From: Brevibacterium sp. S111
GTDB lineage: Bacteria > Actinomycetota > Actinomycetes > Actinomycetales > Brevibacteriaceae
Reading direction: 5' to 3'
NCBI RefSeq assembly: GCF_004745075.1
Contig: NZ_RHFH01000004.1
Span: 124,001 to 188,000, forward strand
Length of the DNA: 64,000 nucleotides
The translations under genes and the position numbers were made by a program. Of this stretch, positions 12,359 through 21,533 are shown one piece after another (the first letter of the stretch is position 1; each line of letters opens with the position of its first letter). The notes below the pieces were generated by a model. That model made no database searches. It was not told the origin of the DNA and saw only the letters and a list, made by a program, of their open reading frames with translations.

Positions 12359-14428
12359 TCAGCTGTTGTCGGTCGAGGACTTCGGCAGGGGTGTCGTCTT
12401 CTGCACCTGCATGAGGAACTCGACGTTCGAACCGGTTTCCTTGAGCTTGGACATGAGCAGTTCGACTGCCTGCTGCTGTTCGAGTCCCGAGAGGAGTCGG
12501 CGCAGCTGCCACATGACCTTGGTCTCTTCCTTGGTCATGAGCATCTCTTCGCGGCGGGTGCTCGACGAGTTGACGTCGATGGCCGGGAAGATCCGCTTGT
12601 CGGCGAGCTGACGGCTCAGGCGCAGCTCCATGTTTCCGGTGCCCTTGAACTCCTCGAAGATCACTTCGTCCATCTTCGAGCCGGTCTCGACGAGGGCGGT
12701 GGCGAGGATGGTCAGCGAACCGCCGCCTTCGATGTTGCGCGCTGCGCCGAAGAACTTCTTCGGCGGGTAGAGCGCGTTGGCGTCGACACCGCCGGAGAGG
12801 ATGCGGCCCGAAGCGGGCTGGGCGATGTTGTAGGCACGTCCCAGGCGAGTGATGTTGTCGAGGAGGATGACGACATCGGAGCCCATCTCCACGAGGCGCT
12901 TGGCGCGTTCGATGGCGAGTTCGGCAATCGTCGTGTGATCATCGGCAGGACGGTCGAAGGTCGAGGCGATGACCTCACCCTTGACCGCTCGCTGCATATC
13001 GGTGACTTCCTCGGGGCGTTCGTCGACGAGGACGACCATGAGGTGCGCTTCGGGGTTGTTCTCCGTGATCGCATTCGCGATCTGCTGCATGATCGTCGTC
13101 TTGCCCGCCTTCGGAGGCGCGACGATGAGACCGCGCTGGCCCTTGCCGATCGGGGTGATGAGGTCGATGAGTCGAGTCGAGTGCAGCTTCGAGGTGGTTT
13201 CGAGGCGCAGACGATCCTGCGGGTAGAGCGGCGTCAGCTTCGAGAACTCCACCCGGGAGCGCGCATCGTCGACGGTCAGTCCGTTGACGGAGTCGAGGCG
13301 GACGAGTGCATCGAACTTCTCACGCTTGCTGTTGCGCTGTTCGTTCTCGCGCGGCTGGCGGATCGCTCCGGCCACGGCATCGCCCTTGCGCAGGCCGTTC
13401 TTGCGCACCATCGAGGCCGAGACATAGACGTCGTTCGGCCCCGGCAGGTAACCGGAGGTGCGGAGGAAGGCGTAGTTGTCGTGGACGTCGAGGATGCCGC
13501 CGACGGGGATGAGCACATCATCGTGGCGGATGTCCGGCTCATCGTTGCCGCGACCGCGGCGCTTCCGGTCCCGACCGCGTCCGCGACGGTTGCCGCGATC
13601 GTCGTCGTCATTGTTCCGGTTGCGGCGATCGTTGCGGTTGTCGCGATCGTTTCCGCCGTTGCGGTTGTCCCGATCATTGCGGCTGTCCCGGTCGTTTCCG
13701 CCGTTGCGGTCGTTGCCGCCACGGTCATTGCGGTGTCCGCGGTCGTTGCCGCCACGGTCGTTTCCGCCGTTGCGGTCGTTGCCGCCGCGGTCATTGCCGC
13801 CGCGGTCGTCGTCGGATCGGTCGCTGTTTCGGCTGCGACGGTCGTTGTCCCGTCCGCCGCGTCCTTCACGATCCGAGCCGCGGTCACTGCGACCGCCGCG
13901 ACCGGAGGACTCGTCGGAACCCTGATCCTGGTCGTCGTTCTGGCTCTCGCCGCTGCGCGACCGGCTGCGGCTGCGACGGGAACGCTGACGTTCCTGATCG
14001 CCGTCGTCCGACGATTGGCCGCCGGAGTGCTCGGCAGACTCATCGGCCTGTGCGGAGTCATCGGACTGCGCAGAAGCATCGGACTTCGGTTCGACGATGA
14101 GTGCCGGAGCTTCCTCGGCCGACGGAGCGGCGGCCCGACGCGAGGAGCGACGACCCGTCGCCTCCTGTTTCGGTTCGTCCTGCTTCGCCTCCGACTTCGG
14201 GGCCTTGCTGCGCGATTCCTCGGCGGCGGGCTTCTTCTCGACAGAAGCGGCCTTCGTCTCCGAAGATCCGCTTGAATGGCTGTTGATGGCGTCGATCAAT
14301 TCGCTCTTGCGAAGACGACGGTAACCCTTGATTCCCAGGCCGGCTGCCATTTCCTGAAGCTGAGGCAACCGCAGCGCTGTGAGGCTGCCGGTACGGGGCG
14401 TGGAATCCTGAGTGGTGGTTTCAGACAC
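12359..14428 (-). CDS. rho: transcription termination factor Rho with a long disordered insert
   Basis: Hexameric RNA-dependent ATPase that ends transcription. Rho_N helical domain at about residues 15-50. Then comes a low-complexity insert of about 250 residues (about 48-298): first acidic/Lys/Ala/Ser-rich, then an Arg/Asn/Asp/Gly region with repeated GGNDR-type units. The RNA-binding domain follows from about residue 300 ([19 protein letters not shown]) and the ATPase with P-loop PPKAGKT near 438. E. coli Rho has about 420 residues; actinobacterial Rho usually carries an insert, and this one is at the long end. A promoter lies upstream at 14549-14578. Confidence 0.98.
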   Translation of the reverse strand: MSETTTQDSTPRTGSLTALRLPQLQEMAAGLGIKGYRRLRKSELIDAINSHSSGSSETKAASVEKKPAAEESRSKAPKSEAKQDEPKQEATGRRSSRRAAAPSAEEAPALIVEPKSDASAQSDDSAQADESAEHSGGQSSDDGDQERQRSRRSRSRSRSGESQNDDQDQGSDESSGRGGRSDRGSDREGRGGRDNDRRSRNSDRSDDDRGGNDRGGNDRNGGNDRGGNDRGHRNDRGGNDRNGGNDRDSRNDRDNRNGGNDRDNRNDRRNRNNDDDDRGNRRGRGRDRKRRGRGNDEPDIRHDDVLIPVGGILDVHDNYAFLRTSGYLPGPNDVYVSASMVRKNGLRKGDAVAGAIRQPRENEQRNSKREKFDALVRLDSVNGLTVDDARSRVEFSKLTPLYPQDRLRLETTSKLHSTRLIDLITPIGKGQRGLIVAPPKAGKTTIMQQIANAITENNPEAHLMVVLVDERPEEVTDMQRAVKGEVIASTFDRPADDHTTIAELAIERAKRLVEMGSDVVILLDNITRLGRAYNIAQPASGRILSGGVDANALYPPKKFFGAARNIEGGGSLTILATALVETGSKMDEVIFEEFKGTGNMELRLSRQLADKRIFPAIDVNSSSTRREEMLMTKEETKVMWQLRRLLSGLEQQQAVELLMSKLKETGSNVEFLMQVQKTTPLPKSSTDNS

Positions 14429-14548
14429 GAAGGTCCTTCTCCCTCTTTCGGCCGTGCGGCATGTGCCGTTTGCTCACGGCGACGGAAACACCATTGACGG
14501 TGCGTTGTGAAAGAAAACCTGCTAAAGAATGAGCAGGAGATGTTCCAG

Positions 14549-14578
14549 AATATATGACATCGGCGGCGAACCTGTGAA
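14549..14578 (-). promoter_or_regulatory. rho promoter
   Basis: On the minus strand, TTCACA (14578-14573) and TATATT (14554-14549) are separated by 18 nt: a close sigma70/SigA-type match about 120 nt upstream of the rho ATG. It lies in the 224-nt gap between thrB and rho. The resulting leader of about 110 nt is long enough to hold Rho autoregulatory signals, but none is recognised. Confidence 0.6.
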
Positions 14579-14652
14579 GAACAGCAGGAAGCCGTGCACT
14601 GTCGGAACACCCACAGTCTACTTGTTCGGAGCCGATCTTGCGAATCGTTTCG

Positions 14653-15555
14653 TCAATTTTCTCGGCTCACTCGGTATCCCTCGAGGTCAATCGCGGTGCG
14701 CATCGCAATGACATCGGCGGGCACCGCGGACTCGGGCACCGCCTCGGCGAGGACGAGCACCGTCGGGCCGGCACCGGAGATCACGGTCGGCAGCCCCTGC
14801 GTCCTGAGCGAATCGACGAGTGCCATGGATTCCGGGTAGGCGCTGCGGCGGAATTCCTGATGCAGCTGGTCGCGAGTGGCTTCGAACAGGACCGAGGCAT
14901 CGGAGACCAGACCGTGGACGAGCAGTCCTGCCCGGGCCGAATTCTCCGCCGCGATCGCATGATCGATGGCGGCGGGGATGAGCCCTCGGGCGACGTCGGT
15001 GTCCAAACGGACCGCCGGGATGAGCACCGTGACCTCATCGAGCGTGCGCACCGGCACCTGCCAGGACAGGACCGGGTCGGAAAGGGATACGGTGAGCCCG
15101 CCGAAGATCGCGGGAGCGGCATTGTCCGGGTGCCCCTCGACCGCGGTGGCGAGTTCGAGGACCCGTTCGCGGGAGAGCTCGATCCCGGTGTACTCGCGGC
15201 CGAGTTCAACGGCCAGACCGATCCCGGCGACCACGGCCGCGGCCGAGGAGCCGAGCCCGCGCGAATGCGGGATCCGGTTGATGCAGTGCAGACTCAGTCG
15301 TTCGGCCAAGCCCGTCTCTGCGCCGGGGAACTCCGCGGCGAGGACCTCGCCGATGATGCGCATGATCAGATGCGAGCGGTCGCGCGGCAGCACCTCGGCG
15401 CCCTCCCCTGCGACCTCGACGCAGGTGGCCGGGTCGACGGGGGCGTCGTGGACGGTCAGGGTGAGCGTGTCGACGATGTTCAGGGCCAGGCCGAAGGAAT
15501 CGTAGCCGGGCCCCAGGTTCGCCGAGGTGGCCGGGACCTCGAGTCGCAGCCGCAC
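14653..15555 (-). CDS. thrB: homoserine kinase
   Basis: Phosphorylates homoserine with ATP on the way to threonine. A GHMP kinase of 300 residues with the ATP loop IPHSRGLGSSAAAVVAG near residue 95 and the C-terminal SGAGPTVLVL motif. It begins 2 nt after the thrC stop. Last gene of the lysA-hom-thrC-thrB run. Confidence 0.97.
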   Translation of the reverse strand: MRLRLEVPATSANLGPGYDSFGLALNIVDTLTLTVHDAPVDPATCVEVAGEGAEVLPRDRSHLIMRIIGEVLAAEFPGAETGLAERLSLHCINRIPHSRGLGSSAAAVVAGIGLAVELGREYTGIELSRERVLELATAVEGHPDNAAPAIFGGLTVSLSDPVLSWQVPVRTLDEVTVLIPAVRLDTDVARGLIPAAIDHAIAAENSARAGLLVHGLVSDASVLFEATRDQLHQEFRRSAYPESMALVDSLRTQGLPTVISGAGPTVLVLAEAVPESAVPADVIAMRTAIDLEGYRVSREN

Positions 15556-15557
15556 GC

Positions 15558-16643
15558 TCAGCTGTCCTCGAGGCCGAGCGCGCGGGCGGCGCTGACGGCG
15601 TCGACGGAGACCCGACTGGTTTCGATCTCGGAGCCGTCTGCGGTGTGCAGGGCCCAGGAAGGATCCTTGAGACCGTGCCCGGTCACGGTCACCGCGATCG
15701 TCGCGTCGGCGGGAACCTTTCCGGCCTCGGCCGACTTGAGCAGACCCGCCACCGAGGCGGCCGATCCGGGTTCGACGAAGATGCCCTCTTCGCTGGAGAG
15801 GAATCGGTGCGCTGCGAGGATCTCGTCGTCGGTGACCGAATCGATGAAGCCGCCGGAGTCGTCACGAGCCGTCGTTGCTTGGTTCCAGCTCGCCGGGTTG
15901 CCGATGCGGATCGCCGTGGCGATGGTATCCGGTTCGTCGACCGGGTGGCCCAGCACCAGAGGAGCGGCGCCGGCGGCTTGGAAGCCCCACATCTGCGGCA
16001 GACGTTCGGCGATGCCGTGCTGCCGGTATTCGGTGTAGCCCTTCCAGTACGCGGTGATGTTGCCGGCGTTTCCGACTGGCAGGACGTGGATGTCGGGGGC
16101 ATCGCCGAGGACGTCGACGACCTCGAACGCCGCGGTCTTCTGGCCCTCGATGCGGTCGGGGTTGACCGAGTTGACGAGGTGGACCGGGTAGGACTCGGAG
16201 AGTTTGCGGCACAGCGTCAGGCAGTCATCGAAGTTGCCGTCGACCTCGAGGAGCGTTGCACCATGGGCGATGGCCTGGCTCATTTTGCCCGGGGCGATCT
16301 TGCCGGTGGGCACGAGCACGGCGCAGGTCAGACCGGCCTTCGTGGCGTAGGCGGCCGCCGAGGCCGAGGTGTTGCCCGTCGACGCGCAGATGACGGCCTT
16401 CGCCCCGTGGGCGACGGCCTTCGTGATCGCCATCGTCATGCCGCGATCCTTGAAGGACGCGGTCGGGTTGAGACCCTCGTACTTCACCCACACCTGAGCG
16501 CCGGTGCGTGCGCTGAGTTTGTCCGCCTTGATCAGCGGAGTGCCGCCTTCGCCGAGGGTGACCGCCGGAGTGTCCGCAGAGATGTCGAGGAGACTGCGGT
16601 ACTCCTCGACGACGCCCTGCCACTGGTGTCTGGGGTAGTTCAT
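15558..16643 (-). CDS. thrC: threonine synthase
   Basis: PLP-dependent conversion of phosphohomoserine to threonine. The PLP lysine is in [14 protein letters not shown]; the phosphate-binding loop is [11 protein letters not shown]. Two starts compete: GTG at 16649, overlapping the hom stop, and ATG at 16643, which is better spaced from GAAGGA; ATG was chosen. About 361 residues, the short (type II-like) threonine synthase typical of actinobacteria. Confidence 0.96.
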   Translation of the reverse strand: MNYPRHQWQGVVEEYRSLLDISADTPAVTLGEGGTPLIKADKLSARTGAQVWVKYEGLNPTASFKDRGMTMAITKAVAHGAKAVICASTGNTSASAAAYATKAGLTCAVLVPTGKIAPGKMSQAIAHGATLLEVDGNFDDCLTLCRKLSESYPVHLVNSVNPDRIEGQKTAAFEVVDVLGDAPDIHVLPVGNAGNITAYWKGYTEYRQHGIAERLPQMWGFQAAGAAPLVLGHPVDEPDTIATAIRIGNPASWNQATTARDDSGGFIDSVTDDEILAAHRFLSSEEGIFVEPGSAASVAGLLKSAEAGKVPADATIAVTVTGHGLKDPSWALHTADGSEIETSRVSVDAVSAARALGLEDS

Positions 16644-16645
16644 TG

Positions 16646-17989
16646 TCACTGTCCTTCTACGCGGATCACGGAATTGACGGCATGGACGACGGAGAGATCG
16701 CTGAGTCGATCGACCGTCTTCCGCAGCGTCGCATCGGTATTCGAATGGGTGGCGAGCACGAGCTTGGCGTGTTGGACGCCCTGCTCGTCGATGTCGCCGA
16801 TGGTCTGGCGCATGAGTTCGATCGACGCGCCCTCGTCGGCGAACACCTCGGAGACCGACGCCAGCACACCGGGACGGTCCACAACGTCGAGGGTGATGTG
16901 GTAACGGGTGGTGATCGCCGTGATGGGCAGGATCGGGTAGTCGTCGTGGAAGGGACGCTCGTACTGTCCGCGTCCGCCCAGGACCTTCCGCCGAGCCACT
17001 GAGACGATGTCTCCGAGCACCGCCGAAGCCGTCGGAGCTCCCCCAGCTCCCTGCCCGTAGAACATCAGTTCGCCGGCGGCTTCGGCTTCGATGAACACCG
17101 CGTTGAAGGCACCCCGGACGGAGGCCAGAGCGTGGTTGCGATCGAGGAGCGCCGGGTAGACGCGGGCAGAGAGACCGGCACCGGCGGGCGACGAAGCCAC
17201 GCGTTCGCAGACCGCGAGGAGCTTGATGACGAAGCCCTGGTCGCGGGCGGTCTCGACCATGTCTGCGGTGACGCCTTCGATGCCTTCGACATGGACGTCG
17301 TCGATCGACACGGGAGCGTGGAAAGCCAGGGAGGACAGGATCGCGGCTTTCGCCGCCGCATCGTGGCCGCCGATATCGGCTGTCGGGTCGGCTTCGGCGT
17401 AGCCGAGTTCCTGAGCGGTGCTCAGCGCCCGGTCGAAGTCCCAGCCTTCGGAGTCCATCTGGTCGAGGATGAAGTTCGTCGTGCCGTTGACGATGCCGAT
17501 GATGCGTTCGATCCGGTCACCGGCCAGCGAATCGCCGACCGGACGGATGATCGGGATGGCTCCGGCCACGGCGGCTTCGTGTTCGAGTCGCACACCGGCC
17601 GAATCGGCGGCGGACATCAGCTCACCGTATCGGGCTGCCAGGAGCGCCTTGTTCGCCGTGACCACCGAGGACCCCTGTTTGAGCGCCGCGGTGATGAGCG
17701 ACTTCGCCGGTTCGATCCCGCCCATGAGCTCGACGACGATATCGGCTCCGGCGATGGCCGCCTCGGCGTCGGTCGTCAGAAGCTTCTCGTCGATGCCCGG
17801 ACGTGCCTTCGTCGCATCGCGGACGACGATGGCGCTGAGTTCCAATGGGGCGCCGATGCGTTCGGCCAGGCCGTCTGCACGGTTCTGGATGCGGGCGGCG
17901 ACTTCTGTGCCGACGACTCCGCATCCGAGCATGGCAACCTTGAGTGCCTGCATATCCTCACCTTTTCCGCTGTTGTCGTTGACGCTCAT
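16646..17989 (-). CDS. hom: homoserine dehydrogenase
   Basis: NAD(P)H-dependent reduction of aspartate semialdehyde to homoserine, the branch point between lysine and threonine/methionine. Rossmann motif [11 protein letters not shown], the catalytic region ([11 protein letters not shown]), and a C-terminal ACT domain ([15 protein letters not shown]), the usual site of threonine feedback. ATG at 17989 is preferred over upstream in-frame starts because AGGAG stands 6 nt before it and it overlaps the lysA stop (ATGA). About 447 residues. Confidence 0.97.
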   Translation of the reverse strand: MSVNDNSGKGEDMQALKVAMLGCGVVGTEVAARIQNRADGLAERIGAPLELSAIVVRDATKARPGIDEKLLTTDAEAAIAGADIVVELMGGIEPAKSLITAALKQGSSVVTANKALLAARYGELMSAADSAGVRLEHEAAVAGAIPIIRPVGDSLAGDRIERIIGIVNGTTNFILDQMDSEGWDFDRALSTAQELGYAEADPTADIGGHDAAAKAAILSSLAFHAPVSIDDVHVEGIEGVTADMVETARDQGFVIKLLAVCERVASSPAGAGLSARVYPALLDRNHALASVRGAFNAVFIEAEAAGELMFYGQGAGGAPTASAVLGDIVSVARRKVLGGRGQYERPFHDDYPILPITAITTRYHITLDVVDRPGVLASVSEVFADEGASIELMRQTIGDIDEQGVQHAKLVLATHSNTDATLRKTVDRLSDLSVVHAVNSVIRVEGQ

Positions 17990-19428
17990 CTGTTCTCCTG
18001 CTCTCCACCGACCATCCCCGGGTCGGTGGCGAACATCTGCGAATGGTCTTCGGGGGTCACGATCCACTCAACTCTATCGGCTTCAACGGCGAGCACACCC
18101 GGCCGGGGCAGGTGGTTGTAGTTGCTGGCCAGGGACCGGCAGTAGGCGCCCGTCGACGGGACTGCGACGAGGTCGCCGGCGGTGACGTCGGCCCCCATGT
18201 ATTCGTCACGGACGATGATGTCGCCCGATTCGCAGTGTTTGCCCACGACGCGCACGATCGCCGGCTCCGCTCCCGAGGCTCGATTGGCCAGAGTGCATGA
18301 GTAGTCCGCATCGTAGAGCGCGGTGCGGATGTTGTCGCTCATGCCGCCGTCGACGGCGACGTAGGTGCGGGTTCCGCTGTCGGTGCTCACCTCTTTGACG
18401 GTGCCGACTTCGTAGAGGGTGAACACGGCCGGGGACACGATGGCGCGGCCGGGTTCGATGGAGACACGCGGCACGTTCGTGCCCAGTCCGCGGCATTCCT
18501 TGAGCACGACTGCGGCGAGTTCCTCGGCCATCTCCGCCACCGGGATCGGAGTGTCCTGGCTGGTGTAGCGGATGCCGAAGCCCCCGCCGAGGTCGACATC
18601 GGGCAGATCGATGCCGTGTTCGGCCATGACTTCGGCGCGGAAGGCCAGCACTCTGGCCGCGGCGACCTGGAAGCCGGAGATGTCGAAGATCTGCGAACCG
18701 ATATGCGAGTGGAGTCCGTCGAGGCGCAGATGCGCCGAGTCCGCGACCATCTGGGCGGCTCGTGCGGCGGTGCCGTCGGCGAGTGAGAGACCGAACTTCT
18801 GGTCTTCGTGCGCGGTGGCGATGAAGTCGTGGGTGTGGGCTTCGACGCCGACGGTGACTCGCAGCATCACTGGGGCGAAGACTCCCTTGGCCGCGGCGAC
18901 GGCTTCGAGCCGGGTGATCTCATCGAGGCTGTCGACGAAGATCCGTCCGACGCCGTAGTCGAGGGCGTACTCGAGTTCCGCGACGGATTTGCTGTTCCCG
19001 TGCAGGCCCACTCGGTCCCCTGGGATTCCGGCGGCGCGGGCGATCATCATCTCGCCCAATGAGCAGGTGTCGAGGCCGAGGCCGGCTTCATGGACCCACC
19101 GGGCCACCGCAGTGCACAGGAAGGCCTTTCCGGCGTAGAAGACATCGGCTCCAGCCAGTCCCTTCTCGGGCGAGAAGGCGCTGGTGAAGGTCGTCAGATA
19201 GGTTTCTGCCCGGGTGCGGAAGTCAGCGGCATCCATGACGAGGGTCGGCGTGCCGTACTGCTCTGCCAGGTCGGTCACCGAATGGCCGGCGATGGTGAGC
19301 ACACCGTCGTCGGTCTTCGTGACATTGTCCGACCACAGGCTCGGCAGCAGCGCGTTGACGTCGTCAGGATAGGGCAGCCACACCGGTGCCGGGGTCGCGT
19401 GCAGAGTCCCTGCGATATGTGCGGGCAT
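17986..19428 (-). CDS. lysA: diaminopimelate decarboxylase
   Basis: Last step of lysine synthesis (PLP-dependent decarboxylation of meso-DAP). Fold III alanine-racemase-like: the PLP lysine is in DVFYAGKAFL, the glycine loop is DLGGGFGIRY, and the substrate Cys region is KHCESGDI. 480 residues. ATG at 19428 overlaps the stop of the upstream DALR-domain gene (TGATG); the frame is open further upstream but that is antisense coding. Confidence 0.96.
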   Translation of the reverse strand: MPAHIAGTLHATPAPVWLPYPDDVNALLPSLWSDNVTKTDDGVLTIAGHSVTDLAEQYGTPTLVMDAADFRTRAETYLTTFTSAFSPEKGLAGADVFYAGKAFLCTAVARWVHEAGLGLDTCSLGEMMIARAAGIPGDRVGLHGNSKSVAELEYALDYGVGRIFVDSLDEITRLEAVAAAKGVFAPVMLRVTVGVEAHTHDFIATAHEDQKFGLSLADGTAARAAQMVADSAHLRLDGLHSHIGSQIFDISGFQVAAARVLAFRAEVMAEHGIDLPDVDLGGGFGIRYTSQDTPIPVAEMAEELAAVVLKECRGLGTNVPRVSIEPGRAIVSPAVFTLYEVGTVKEVSTDSGTRTYVAVDGGMSDNIRTALYDADYSCTLANRASGAEPAIVRVVGKHCESGDIIVRDEYMGADVTAGDLVAVPSTGAYCRSLASNYNHLPRPGVLAVEADRVEWIVTPEDHSQMFATDPGMVGGEQENR

Positions 19429-20273
19429 CAGATCCTCTCCGGGGCCGAAGCACCCAGTTGTCGAAGTCCTGCGGCGAGGACGATGATGACGGCTCGCACG
19501 AGCACGAGCCGCGAAGCATGCAGTGCGGTGATGTCGACGTTGATGGTCGGAGTCACCGCGCACCGGCTCAGCCAGTCCTCGGCCGCGGCCGCGACCAGGC
19601 TCAGACAGCTGAGGAACGGTTCGCTCTCGCCGAGGCGGCACGAGCGTTCGAGTCCGGCGGGAACGGAGGCGATGGCGGTGAGCAGACGAGCTTCGCTCGG
19701 GTGGTTGAGGCGAGAGGGTTCGGCCGCATCCGTGGTGATCTCGGCCCACTCGGCCCGACGCCGTTCCCGGCAGGCGGCCGCATGTCCGCGCTGCAGCACG
19801 GACACCGCGGCATCGTCGGCAGCCGCGTCGAAGAGACTGCCGCAGCATCGCCGCGATTCTGTCGCGGCCGCCTCGGTGCCGGTCGCCGACGACTCGGCTG
19901 CGGCGATGATGTCGAATGCCACGCGCGCACGTGCGGAGTCGGTGAGCCCGATGTTGACGAACCCGGGCCCGGCGACCACAGCGGTGGCCACTTCGGGAAG
20001 CAGTCGCAGTTCGGCGCACAGATGCTCGGCGAGTGCCAGACGGCGGCCCGGTTCGACCGCGGTCCGCAGCGCCACACGCGTCGACCAGTCGCCCAATCCG
20101 TGTCGGGCGGGTGCGACGAGGTCGACCTCCGAATCGGCCCCCGGAGACACGAGACCCGAATCAGCCGTCGCCAAAGCGCGTGCGAGTGCGGTCTGCAGGT
20201 CTTCCGGGGTCACTCGAACAGAGTACTCGGGGCCGGTCTGCGGGGACGAATCAGGTGTCATCTTCGCTCTCAT
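19428..20273 (-). CDS. ArgS-derived protein: N-terminal and DALR domains without catalytic core
   Basis: 281 residues. The first 110 resemble the ArgS N-terminal (tRNA D-loop binding) domain: LAEHLCAELRLLPEVATAVV followed by GPGFVNIGL. The last 110 resemble the ArgS anticodon-binding DALR domain (LNHPSEARLL, ASRLVLVRAV, ending LGASAPERI like true ArgS). The class I catalytic core (HIGH and KMSKS motifs, about 300 residues) is missing and replaced by a Cys/Ala/Arg-rich linker (GTEAAATESRRCCGSLF). In many Actinobacteria argS directly precedes lysA. This is probably a repurposed relic, not a working synthetase. TGATG-coupled to lysA. Confidence 0.8.
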   Translation of the reverse strand: MRAKMTPDSSPQTGPEYSVRVTPEDLQTALARALATADSGLVSPGADSEVDLVAPARHGLGDWSTRVALRTAVEPGRRLALAEHLCAELRLLPEVATAVVAGPGFVNIGLTDSARARVAFDIIAAAESSATGTEAAATESRRCCGSLFDAAADDAAVSVLQRGHAAACRERRRAEWAEITTDAAEPSRLNHPSEARLLTAIASVPAGLERSCRLGESEPFLSCLSLVAAAAEDWLSRCAVTPTINVDITALHASRLVLVRAVIIVLAAGLRQLGASAPERI

Positions 20274-20289
20274 GACGAGACGACCGGCC

Positions 20290-21465
20290 TCAGATCGCCC
20301 CGGGGCGGCACGCGGCGTGGCTGACGAGGAATTTCACTGCCACCGAGACGAGCACGACGGAGAACGCCGGCCACATGCTGTCGAAGCTCTGCACGAGGAA
20401 GGCGAAGATGAGCGGGCCGGTGCAGGCCAGCAGATAGCCTCCGCCTTGGACGAATCCCGACAGAGACGCCGCCGATTCCGCGTCGCGGGCGCGCAGAGTG
20501 ATGAGCGTCAGGGCCAGCGGGAAGGTCGAGATTCCGATTCCGAGCAGCACGGTCCACAGCACCGGGGCCACGGTCGGCAGCAGCCACAGTCCGATATAGC
20601 CGACGGCCAGGCTGAGGCAGAAGCCGACGACGATGAGGTAGGCCGAGGCCATCTTCTGTGCCAGCGCGGGCAGAACGAAGCCGAGGACGAGGGGGATGGC
20701 GGTGACGAGCGCGAGCATGGCCCCGGCGAACGCCGCGTCGAACCCCGAGCGGGTGAGCAGACTCGGCAGCCAGGTGAAGAGGATGAAATTGTTGAACGAG
20801 GTCAGCCCCGTCATCGTCATGAGCGCCCACGCACGTTTGCTGCGCATGAGTCGGGCCAGTTCGCTGCCGCCGACGACGGCGGCGGCGACTTCGGTGGCCG
20901 GTGCGGGCCTGATCAGCCGGATGAGGATCCAGACGGCGACGCCCACCACACCGAATCCGGCCCAGACGAGCAAGGACCCGCGCCAACCGAACCCGGTGGC
21001 GAGGGGAACCGCGACGAGCGGGGGGATGAAGGTGCCGAACTGCAGCAGGCCGACATGCACGGTCGACATCAGAGCGACACGGTCTGGGAAGTACGACTTC
21101 ACCAACGGAGGGAGGACGACGTTGCCGATGCCCATGCCCAGCAGAGCGAGCACGCTGAGGGCGAGGAAGAGCGCGGGAGAATCGATGACGGAGCGGGCTC
21201 CCAGGCCGATGGCGACCATGATCATCGCGGCCAGTGTCAGGCCGAGGCCGGAGAAGCGGGCATAGAGCCGCGGAGTGATGAAGCCGCTGAGTCCGTAGAG
21301 CAGCGGCGGCAGCATGCCGATGATCGCCAGGAACGCTGCGCTCAGGTGGATCTGTTCGCCCATGGCGTCGAGCAGCGGCGAGAGACCGGTGACTCCGGGC
21401 CGCAGATTGAATGCGGCGATGACGATTCCGACGACGATCAGAATGCGTGTGCGCGCAGAGTTCAT
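20290..21465 (-). CDS. MFS transporter, CynX/NimT-like
   Basis: 391 residues with about 12 membrane helices. The N-terminal FNLRPGVTGLSPLLDAMG pattern is typical of the CynX/NimT (cyanate/2-nitroimidazole) branch of the major facilitator superfamily. The substrate cannot be told from sequence. It ends 16 nt before the ArgS-relic gene, and so may be co-transcribed with the lysine/threonine genes. Confidence 0.85.
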   Translation of the reverse strand: MNSARTRILIVVGIVIAAFNLRPGVTGLSPLLDAMGEQIHLSAAFLAIIGMLPPLLYGLSGFITPRLYARFSGLGLTLAAMIMVAIGLGARSVIDSPALFLALSVLALLGMGIGNVVLPPLVKSYFPDRVALMSTVHVGLLQFGTFIPPLVAVPLATGFGWRGSLLVWAGFGVVGVAVWILIRLIRPAPATEVAAAVVGGSELARLMRSKRAWALMTMTGLTSFNNFILFTWLPSLLTRSGFDAAFAGAMLALVTAIPLVLGFVLPALAQKMASAYLIVVGFCLSLAVGYIGLWLLPTVAPVLWTVLLGIGISTFPLALTLITLRARDAESAASLSGFVQGGGYLLACTGPLIFAFLVQSFDSMWPAFSVVLVSVAVKFLVSHAACRPGAI

Positions 21466-21533
21466 GGGCTCTTTCCTATCAGACTCCCACAGGCATTCCT
21501 GTCGTCGGGGTCGCTCGACGGACGGCTTCGGGC

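Noticed and set aside
11963-14275. 770-residue open frame on the plus strand
   Set aside because: Antisense to prfA and rho; the Val/Ala-rich tail is the complement of the Rho low-complexity repeats.
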